A DNA stretch of 34,061 nt, from NCBI RefSeq assembly GCF_028692895.1, contig NZ_JAQUWN010000036.1:1-34061 (forward strand), in the 5' to 3' direction. Positions 28,530 to 34,061 of the stretch are shown one piece after another (position 1 is the stretch's first letter; every line of letters starts with the position of its first letter). Made by a program: the position numbers and the translations under genes. The notes under the pieces are model-generated. The model was given only the letters and a program-made list of their open reading frames with translations. It searched no databases and was not told where the DNA came from. Source of the DNA: Pseudodesulfovibrio sp. GTDB taxonomy: Bacteria; Desulfobacterota; Desulfovibrionia; Desulfovibrionales; Desulfovibrionaceae.

Positions 28530-29792
28530 ATGAAACGGTCGGCGCGATGGATGTGGCTGGCCCTGGCCCTGTGCCTGGGGCTCGGGATGGGCGGGAGCGC
28601 CCTGGCCGAGGAGGCGGAGTTCGACGCGCACGCCTCCAGCTACCGCTATTTCTTCAAGGACGGGGACATGGATTTCCATTTCGGCAACCTGATCCTGGGC
28701 GCGGCGGTCAACGGCGGCGCGTCCACGGGCGAGGCGTTCTACGCCGCCTCGCGGATCAAGGACGGCGACGCGCTGACCTGGGCCAACCAGTGGAACGGTC
28801 TGGCCGGGCGCGTGCTGGCGCGGGGCGAGGCGTCCCTGGCCGCCGGACGCGCGGTCAGCGCGCGGGCGCAGTTCCTGCGCGCGGCCTATTACTACAGGGT
28901 ATCGGTCCTCTCCCTGTCCCCGGCCGACCCCGGCTTCCTGGACCGGGGCAACCGCTGCCGCGCGCTGATGCAACGGGCCGGAGCGCTGATGAGCCCGAAG
29001 CTGGAATATTTCGAGCTGCCCTTCGAGGGCGGGGCGCTGCCCGGCTATTTCCGCGCGGCGCGGGCGGACGGCGGGGCCGCGCCGACCCTGCTCATGATCG
29101 GCGGGGGCGAGACCTTTATCGAGGACCTCTATTTCTACATCGCGGACCAGGCCCATGCGCGCGGCTGGAACTTCCTGACCGTGGACCTGCCCGGACAGGG
29201 GCTCATGCCCTTTTTCGGCCAGGTCTTCCGCACGGACAGCCATGTGCCGCTCAAGCTGGCGGTGGACTACGCCCTGTCCCGGCCCGAGGTGGACCCGGCG
29301 CGGCTGGCCGCCTACGGTATCAGCGGCGGCGGCCTCTTCGCGCCCCAACTGGCGGAGCACGACCCGCGCGTTCGGGCCGTGGCCATGAACTCGGCCGTGG
29401 TGGACGCACACGCCCTGTTCGCCACCATGCCCGCCGCCCTGGCGGACGAGGCGGAGATGGCGGGCTGGACGCCGTTCCACGCGGCCGTGGTCTCGAACAT
29501 CTGCTGGCGCTACGGGGTGGACCACCCCGCAGGGCTGGTGGAGGCCAACCGGGGCAACACCTTCGACCCGGCCAAGATCCTGGTCCCTGCCCTCATCATG
29601 GTGGGGGAGGGCGAATACGCCAGCGCCGAGGTGAAGCGCCAGCAGCGTCTGGCCCTGGACGGCTTCCCCAATCCGGCCAGGCGGATGGTCGTCACCCCCA
29701 CGGACGAGGGGGCGACCAACCACTGCGTCATGGAGAACCGGGCCCTGGTGGGCCAGGTCCTCTTCGACTGGCTGGACGAGGTCCTGCCCTAG
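28530..29792 (+). CDS. Exported alpha/beta hydrolase (FrsA/DUF1100-like)
   Basis: A 420-residue protein with a signal peptide (1 to about 27, ending SALAEE). A helical N-terminal region (30-160) precedes a hydrolase core: strand LLMIGGGETF, a DLPGQG loop, nucleophile elbow GISGGG (Ser at the centre), VGEGEY near the acid position and TNHC with the probable catalytic His. The layout of helical cap plus core resembles FrsA-like esterases and C-C bond hydrolases. ATG 28530 follows GAGGAG 5-6 nt upstream; the frame from 28431 is rejected because the signal peptide starts at 28530. Substrate unknown; single-gene unit. Confidence 0.8.
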   Translation: MKRSARWMWLALALCLGLGMGGSALAEEAEFDAHASSYRYFFKDGDMDFHFGNLILGAAVNGGASTGEAFYAASRIKDGDALTWANQWNGLAGRVLARGEASLAAGRAVSARAQFLRAAYYYRVSVLSLSPADPGFLDRGNRCRALMQRAGALMSPKLEYFELPFEGGALPGYFRAARADGGAAPTLLMIGGGETFIEDLYFYIADQAHARGWNFLTVDLPGQGLMPFFGQVFRTDSHVPLKLAVDYALSRPEVDPARLAAYGISGGGLFAPQLAEHDPRVRAVAMNSAVVDAHALFATMPAALADEAEMAGWTPFHAAVVSNICWRYGVDHPAGLVEANRGNTFDPAKILVPALIMVGEGEYASAEVKRQQRLALDGFPNPARRMVVTPTDEGATNHCVMENRALVGQVLFDWLDEVLP

Positions 29793-29828
29793 GCGGGCCG
29801 ACCCGCAACGGCGTTCGACGCGCCATGG

Positions 29829-29858
29829 CAAAAAACAGGCCCTTTTCCGAAAGGGGCC
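29829..29858 (-). terminator. Terminator of the MarR operon, possibly bidirectional
   Basis: Stem 29838-29846 with 29850-29858 (one G-T pair), followed on the minus strand by TGTTTTTT. It separates the convergent hydrolase and MarR genes. Confidence 0.8.
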
Positions 29859-29876
29859 GGTCGGCTTTTCCTGATG

Positions 29877-30458
29877 CTAGCCGCGTCGGCCGCGTCCCAT
29901 GCCCCGGCCCTTGCCCATGCCGCGCCCCTTGCCCCGGCCGTGGCCAGGGCCCATGCCCCGGCCGCGCCCGCGCCCGCCGGGGCCGAAGCCGGGCTCCCCG
30001 GCCAGGGAGGCCTCGCTCAGGGAGGCCGCCACCTTGGCCAGGATGTCGCGCAGGGCGCTCCGTTCCCCGTCGTCCAGGCAGGCGAAGACGTCGGCTGGCC
30101 CGTTCGTCCCGTCGTCGGGCGGAGCGTCGTCACTCGTCTCGCCGGAGGCCAGGGCCCGGTCCGTGGCGGAGATGACGAAGCCCCGCCGGTCCTCGGGATT
30201 GCGCTCCCGGCTGATCCATCCGCCCAGCTCCAGCTTGCGCAGGACCTCGCTCAGAGAGGAGGAGCGCACGTCCAGCTCCTCCAGCAGGTCGCGCTGGCTG
30301 ACCGGGCCGCGCTCGCGCAGCAGGCCAAGGACGTGGGACTGGGCGTGGCTGGCGCTGTCCAGCCGGTGATGGACTCTGGCCATGAGGCGCGATGTCCGGC
30401 GGAACAGGTCGGCCAACTCGGCGTCGGCCACCGGGGCGGTCTTTTCCGGATCGCTCAT
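29877..30458 (-). CDS. MarR-family regulator with Gly/Arg-rich tail
   Basis: A 193-residue DNA-binding protein. Residues 15-110 form a winged helix of MarR type (VLGLLRERGPVSQRDLLEEL, recognition helix SSLSEVLRKLELGGW, wing NPEDRRGFVISAT). The last 30 or so residues are a repetitive Gly-Arg-Lys-Met tail (units like GRGMG, GRGKGRGMG) that could bind nucleic acid or metal. ATG 30458 overlaps the stop of the upstream gene (ATGA) and has GGAGG 7 nt before it. Probably the auto-repressor of the operon, acting on the two AGGTACCT sites at 31442 and 31499; that is inference. Confidence 0.83.
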   Translation of the reverse strand: MSDPEKTAPVADAELADLFRRTSRLMARVHHRLDSASHAQSHVLGLLRERGPVSQRDLLEELDVRSSSLSEVLRKLELGGWISRERNPEDRRGFVISATDRALASGETSDDAPPDDGTNGPADVFACLDDGERSALRDILAKVAASLSEASLAGEPGFGPGGRGRGRGMGPGHGRGKGRGMGKGRGMGRGRRG

Positions 30459-31405
30459 CGCCGCGCCTCCGCGAGCAGGGCCCGCCCGTAGGCCGCGCCC
30501 TTGGGGCAGCCGGGATTGCCCAGCGGGCAGTGGTTGTCGCACAGGGGGCAGGTCCCGGCCGCCGCCGGAACGGCCCGGCGCATCGAGTTGGCCCACGCCT
30601 CGCCGTTGCGGCCGGGCATGGCCCGGGGTTGCGCGTCGGCGGGCCGGACCATGGATACTGGGCCGACATACGTCCGGTCGGCGGAAAAACCACCTCCGGC
30701 CCGGCCCATGCCGCGCCCGCAGTTTTGTCGGCCGCGCCCGAAATTGTTTTCATCCGCGCTGCGGCCGCCGAAGCTGTCGCCAACATCGGCCCCGGCCCCG
30801 GTTCGGCCGAACCCGCCGAACATCCGGCCCAGGAACCGGCGCATCCGGCCGCCGCGCCGGGGCAGCCCGGTCATACCGTCCGGCCCTGCGCCATATCCGG
30901 CCGCGCGCGGTCCGAATCCGGGGCCTGCCACGTCGCGAGGTCGGCCGAATATCGGTCCACGGACCGCGCCGTACCCGGCGGCCCGGCGTCCGTAGCCCAT
31001 GCCGAAGCCTCCGGCCCCGTTTCCGTTCTTTCGCCCGAAGCCGTGCGCCCCCTTCCTGTCTTCGGGGCCGAAGCCGCGTGACCCCTTCCCCCAGCCAGGG
31101 CCGGAAACGTACTGACCTTTCCTGCCGATCCGGCCGAAATCTTGCTGCTCGGCCCCAATCTTGTGACCGAAACCACGCGTTACAGCTTCGTTGCCGGGGA
31201 AAGCTCCGGACGGACCGAACCCGCGCCCAGGGCCGCCGGTGCGTGCCGCCGTCTCGCGGTCGTTCGCAGCAAAACCGTCCGCGCGCCTGCCGCGTCCATT
31301 CCCGTCGAAACCATTGGCGCGCATCCCCCGCCCGCCGCCAGAGCCGAATCCGGGACCGGAACCGCGTCTGTTTCGTCCCATCTCTTCCTTTTCCCAAAAT
31401 CTCAT
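30455..31405 (-). CDS. Gly/Arg/Phe-rich low-complexity protein with C-terminal Cys motif
   Basis: A 316-residue protein of unknown function. Residues 1-240 are low complexity with repeated GFG, RGFG, GRG and GYG units, predicted disordered. The C-terminus carries CPLCDNHCPLGNPGCPKG, four Cys with His that could bind a metal or Fe-S cluster. No signal peptide or membrane segment is seen. AAGGAG lies 7-8 nt before ATG 31405, and a good sigma-70 promoter lies upstream, so it is expressed rather than an artefact of GC-rich DNA. It is translationally coupled to the MarR regulator, whose tail has similar repeats. Confidence 0.72.
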   Translation of the reverse strand: MRFWEKEEMGRNRRGSGPGFGSGGGRGMRANGFDGNGRGRRADGFAANDRETAARTGGPGRGFGPSGAFPGNEAVTRGFGHKIGAEQQDFGRIGRKGQYVSGPGWGKGSRGFGPEDRKGAHGFGRKNGNGAGGFGMGYGRRAAGYGAVRGPIFGRPRDVAGPGFGPRAAGYGAGPDGMTGLPRRGGRMRRFLGRMFGGFGRTGAGADVGDSFGGRSADENNFGRGRQNCGRGMGRAGGGFSADRTYVGPVSMVRPADAQPRAMPGRNGEAWANSMRRAVPAAAGTCPLCDNHCPLGNPGCPKGAAYGRALLAEARR

Positions 31406-31441
31406 GTTGTGCTCCTTGCAATCGGATGTCGTTTTTTATGT

Positions 31442-31449
31442 AGGTACCT
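31442..31449. promoter_or_regulatory. AGGTACCT operator candidate, proximal
   Basis: Perfect 8-bp palindrome just downstream of the predicted start. It shares AGGTACCTTC with the second site 57 bp away; the two bracket the promoter, as expected for repression by a dimeric MarR protein. Confidence 0.55.
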
Positions 31450-31463
31450 TCGTTTCAATGACC

Positions 31464-31491
31464 CATATATGATCGAATCCTCCTGTGTCAA
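31464..31491 (-). promoter_or_regulatory. Sigma-70 promoter of the MarR operon
   Basis: Minus strand TTGACA (31486-31491), 16-nt spacer, TATATG (31464-31469). Predicted start about 31457, leaving a leader of about 50 nt to ATG 31405. Confidence 0.7.
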
Positions 31492-31497
31492 CTTAAA

Positions 31498-31507
31498 AAG
31501 GTACCTT
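31498..31507. promoter_or_regulatory. AAGGTACCTT operator candidate, distal
   Basis: A 10-bp perfect palindrome placed 6 bp upstream of the TTGACA -35 box. Paired with the proximal site at 31442-31449. Confidence 0.55.
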
Positions 31508-31819
31508 CACATTTTCACCGACGGCCGGATCGTCTGGAGTGCGCTTCGTTTCATCTGCCAGGCCTTTCCCGGCCCGGTAACATCCTGGCCCAGGCCTGGC
31601 GGATCGCCTCATCCGGCCTGATCGCCTCGCCCCGCCGAGGAGGCGGAAAGGGCGGAACCAGGCCTTTTTGACGACGTTACGGGAGCATTGCAGAATTGTT
31701 GCAATCAGCAAAATACGGGAATGTGTCCCCCGAGAGGCCGACAACCCGGCCAGCTCGGCCGGTGCGGCGGCGCGGCGGCGAGCTATGGCCGGGAATTATG
31801 GGTAGTTGAATGATTCGAA
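31508..31819. other. Intergenic region before the truncated permease
   Basis: 312 bp with no supported gene. It contains a 19-bp dyad ATTGCA-N7-TGCAAT (31687-31705) and a GATCGCCTC direct repeat near 31603-31628. The missing N-terminal half of the downstream permease is not encoded here in any frame. Confidence 0.5.
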
Positions 31820-32581
31820 GTGAATAGATGGAGCAATGCGGTTGCCTGGATGGACGCATCCTTTGTTGCGTGGCACTACGACTTCGGGTCCATGGGCGGC
31901 GGGGGCTACGCCTCCTTCTTCAACAGCCTGCGCATGGCCGTCTACACCGCGTTCTGCGGCTGCGTCACCGCCTTCTTTTCGGCCTACGTGCTGGAGAAGT
32001 TTCGCGAGTTCCCCAGGATGCGCCAGATCTGCGGCCAGCTCTCGCTGCTGCCCATGGCCCTGCCCGGCCTGGTCATCGGCCTGGCCCACATCCTCTTCAA
32101 CAAGCCGGGCTGGGAGGTCCTCGGGCTGTTCATCCCCAACCCCCTGACCAGCCTCTACGGCACCATGGGCATCCTGGTGCTCAGCAACCTGATCTACTTC
32201 CACACCGTCAGCTTTCTCACGGCCAGCACGGCCCTCAGGCAGCTCGACCACCAGTTCGAGTCCGTGTCCGAGTCGCTGTCCGCGCCGTTCACCCGGCTGT
32301 TCCTCAAGGTCACGGTGCCGGTCTGCCTGCCCGCCATCCTGGAGATCGGCTACTACTTCTTCGTTCGGGCCATGACGACCCTGTCGGCGGTTATCTTCCT
32401 CTACTCGGCGGCCCTGCCCATCGCGGTGGTGGCCGTGGCCAACATGGGCGACGCCGGCGACACCGCCCCGGCGCTGGCCATGTGCGTGCTCATCGTGGCC
32501 ACCAACCTGGCGGCGCGCCTGCTCTACGGCGCGCTCACCTCGGGCCTCAAGAAGCGGACCAGCGCCTGGGCGCGGCGGTAG
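31820..32581 (+). pseudogene. C-terminal half of a 2-aminoethylphosphonate-type ABC permease
   Basis: 253 codons encode one MetI-type permease domain (five to six helices) with the EAA-loop pattern in SESLSAPFTRLFLKVTVP and FVRAMTTLSAVIFLYS. It resembles the second half of the two-domain permease (about 550 residues) of putative aminoethylphosphonate importers. Upstream an in-frame stop at 31811 closes the frame, the GTG at 31820 has no ribosome-binding site, and no ATPase or binding protein is nearby. It is therefore best read as a 5'-truncated remnant, although a half-size permease cannot be excluded. Confidence 0.65.
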
Positions 32582-32728
32582 GGGGGCGCATGAACATCGC
32601 CCGCCGGGACCACATGGCCGTTGACGCGGCCGGGAAAACCGTGTTCTTCAAGCTGTCAATCACGGGCGCGCCGCACTCCGCCGATGCACCGGCGCCGGCC
32701 GGGCGCGCGCCGCAAAGCGGGGCATCCC

Positions 32729-33604
32729 ATGACGCCGTTGGTCTTTTCGCTGGTGCTGGCATCGGCGCTGCTGCACATCATCTGGAACTCGGTGGTCAAG
32801 GCCAGCCCGGACAAGGCGTCCTTCGCCTGGCTGACCTCGGCGGGGGCCGTGCTCTTCCTGTGCCTGATCTGGCCTCTGGGACGCTGGCTGGAGCCGGGGG
32901 CCTCGCTGACGCCCGAGGTGCTGGCCTGGGCCGGGCTCTCGGGCTGCTTTCAGACGGCCTATGTCATCCTGCTCTTCGCGGCCTACGAGGCCGTGGACCT
33001 CTCGGTGGTCTACCCGGTGAACCGGGGCGGCGCGCCGATCATGGTCATGGCGGCGGCCGGGTTCCTGGTGGGCGACACGGTCTCGCCCATGCAGGGCGCG
33101 GGCGTGGCCCTGACCGCCCTGGGCGCGCTGGCCGTCGGCCTGACCAACCGCAACGCGGCCGGGCGCATCAGCCTGAAGGGACTGGCCCTGTGCCTGCTCA
33201 CCTCGGCGGCCACGGCGGGCTACATCATCACGGACCGCAAGGTCATGTCCTCCATGGGGCCGGTCCGGCCCATGGACTACCTGCTGGCCTGCACGGTGTT
33301 CCAGACCGTGGGCATCACCCTGTGGATGGCGGCGCGCCGCTTCCGCTTCGCGACGCTTTACGAGGTCTTCGCGGCACATCGGCGCAGCGTGATCCTGGCC
33401 TCGATCTTCATTCCGCTCTCCTACCTGCTGATCGTCGCGGCCCTGCGCTACGGCAACGTGACCCTGATCTCGGCCGGACGCAACGTGAGCATCCTGCTCT
33501 CTGCCCTGGCCGGACGGCTCATCCTGCACGAGAACGTCTCGCCGCGCCGCGCTCTGGGCACGGTGGGAATCTTCATCGGGCTGGTGCTCATCGCCTTCCG
33601 GTAA
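32729..33604 (+). CDS. EamA/DMT-family membrane transporter, phosphonate-associated type
   Basis: A 291-residue protein with ten hydrophobic helices in two EamA repeats (first from about residue 3, second from about 150). It resembles the DMT-type membrane protein that accompanies aminoethylphosphonate uptake genes (the TIGR03340 kind), in line with the permease remnant 147 bp upstream. ATG 32729 begins MTPLVFSLVLA with only a weak AAGCGGGG upstream; the longer frame from 32621 is non-coding in character. The frame is intact, but its operon partners are damaged, so its present role is unclear. Confidence 0.75.
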   Translation: MTPLVFSLVLASALLHIIWNSVVKASPDKASFAWLTSAGAVLFLCLIWPLGRWLEPGASLTPEVLAWAGLSGCFQTAYVILLFAAYEAVDLSVVYPVNRGGAPIMVMAAAGFLVGDTVSPMQGAGVALTALGALAVGLTNRNAAGRISLKGLALCLLTSAATAGYIITDRKVMSSMGPVRPMDYLLACTVFQTVGITLWMAARRFRFATLYEVFAAHRRSVILASIFIPLSYLLIVAALRYGNVTLISAGRNVSILLSALAGRLILHENVSPRRALGTVGIFIGLVLIAFR

Positions 33605-33638
33605 GTGTCCGGTCACTGACGGAAAACGGGGGACGGGC

Positions 33639-33832
33639 ATGAGCGCGTACTCCATCTCCCTCGGCCCGCGCCGTACGCCTTCAAGGGCCTGAGCGACCTG
33701 ATGGCCAAGGCCTCGCCGCGCCGCTCCGGCGACGAACTGGCGGGCGTGGCCTTCGTCATGGGCGTGTCCGGCGTCAATCTCAAGGATGAGCGGGAGATTG
33801 CGCCCGCGCGCACGATCAAGGGCGTCTCGTGA
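33639..33832 (+). pseudogene. eutB: Frameshifted N-terminal fragment of ethanolamine ammonia-lyase large subunit
   Basis: The frame beginning at ATG 33639 reads MSAYSISLGPRR; a shift at about 33672 then continues as YAFKGLSDLMAKASPRRSGD and ELAGVA, which matches the EutB N-terminus (FKDLKE-LAKA---RSGDELAGIA). After ELAGVA the similarity ends, and the frame stops at 33830-33832. The full enzyme has about 450-460 residues, so this is a short remnant with one frameshift and a deletion. It would have cleaved ethanolamine to acetaldehyde and ammonia with adenosylcobalamin. Confidence 0.68.
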
Positions 33833-33891
33833 TTTTGGAAGAGGCATTACCGGGCAAGAGAGAACAGTACTCCCGCCTGGGAGAGAGGGTC

Positions 33892-33912
33892 GGGGGGAGC
33901 GGTGTTCCCCCC
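33892..33912. other. Strong GC hairpin
   Basis: GGGGGGA (33892-33898) pairs with TCCCCCC (33906-33912) around a 7-nt loop. No clear T run follows; possibly a decayed terminator. Confidence 0.4.
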
Positions 33913-33935
33913 CTCGCCGCCCCGTCCACGGGGCA

Positions 33936-34034
33936 AGAAGCTGATCCAAACGGCCTCCACTCCCGCAGCCAAGTCGCAAAAAATAAAAAGCTCCAGGGCT
34001 GCGAAAAACCGCTCCGGCCGTTTGGTCAGCTTCT
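33936..34034. repeat. 99-bp element with 19-20 bp terminal inverted repeats
   Basis: AGAAGCTGATCCAAACGGCC (33936-33955) is the inverse of 34016-34034 with one inserted base. Inside, GCAGCC and GGCTGC form a second inverted pair around an A-rich centre near 33978-33989. No coding content. The layout resembles a small non-autonomous inverted-repeat element (MITE-like). Confidence 0.5.
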
Positions 34035-34061
34035 AAGCCGCCTGGCCGAAGGGCTGCACTG

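Noticed and set aside
31493-31744. 83-codon minus-strand frame
   Set aside because: Its end overlaps the MarR operon promoter and operator, and it lacks a ribosome-binding site.
32590-32728. Short frame starting MNIARRDHMAVDAAGK between the permease remnant and the EamA gene
   Set aside because: Weak ribosome-binding site, no recognisable domain, and the frame runs into the EamA gene in a wrong phase.

Overview
The window is GC-rich, densely coded DNA that looks like a sulfate-reducing Desulfobacterota of the Desulfovibrio/Pseudodesulfovibrio type. This assignment is inferred from gene content: a cytochrome-c-headed Rnf operon, a PglB-type oligosaccharyltransferase, a haem-binding sensor kinase, a DcrH-like hemerythrin chemoreceptor and a YeiH-type transporter with sigma-54 control. 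No rRNA, tRNA, CRISPR array or intact insertion sequence was seen.

Layout. 1-3.7 kb: 3' part of a PglB/STT3 oligosaccharyltransferase, an exported CBM9-like protein and a VanZ-like membrane protein, all on +. 3.6-4.35 kb: an exported thioredoxin-fold protein and a small lipoprotein on -. 4.66-6.28 kb: a Tat-exported class V PLP enzyme. 6.4-8.1 kb: an RRM protein and a DEAD-box helicase on -, followed by two related palindromic repeats. 8.6-15.2 kb: a seven-gene Rnf operon on - (pentahaem cytochrome, rnfC, D, G, E, A, B) behind a good sigma-54 promoter match. 15.3-16.5 kb: no convincing gene. 16.5-19 kb: polysaccharide deacetylase lipoprotein, beta-carbonic anhydrase, CDP-alcohol phosphatidyltransferase. 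19.1-23 kb: NtrC-family regulator and haem-motif histidine kinase. 23.1-25.6 kb: small membrane proteins and a long YeiH-family transporter with its own sigma-54 promoter and paired dyads upstream. 26-28 kb: chemoreceptor ending in hemerythrin. 28.5-29.8 kb: exported alpha/beta hydrolase. 29.9-31.4 kb: MarR regulator and a Gly/Arg/Phe-rich protein with a Cys motif, under a promoter flanked by two AGGTACCT sites. 31.8-34 kb: decayed region with half of an aminoethylphosphonate-type permease, an EamA-family protein, a frameshifted eutB fragment and a MITE-like inverted repeat.

How the parts may work together. The Rnf complex departs from the textbook form in three ways: RnfB is fused to a GltD/NfnB-like FAD-NAD(P)H module, RnfC has lost the Gly-rich flavin/NADH motif, and RnfD lacks the usual flavinylation motif. 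This suggests that the nucleotide site has moved from RnfC to RnfB and that the cytochrome links the complex to periplasmic electron carriers. The kinase/regulator pair lies close to the sigma-54-controlled transporter operon, so it may be that operon's activator, which would make a haem- or redox-sensing circuit for export of a sulfur-type anion. The hemerythrin chemoreceptor is transcribed divergently from the same control region, so redox or oxygen sensing is a theme of the 19-28 kb stretch.
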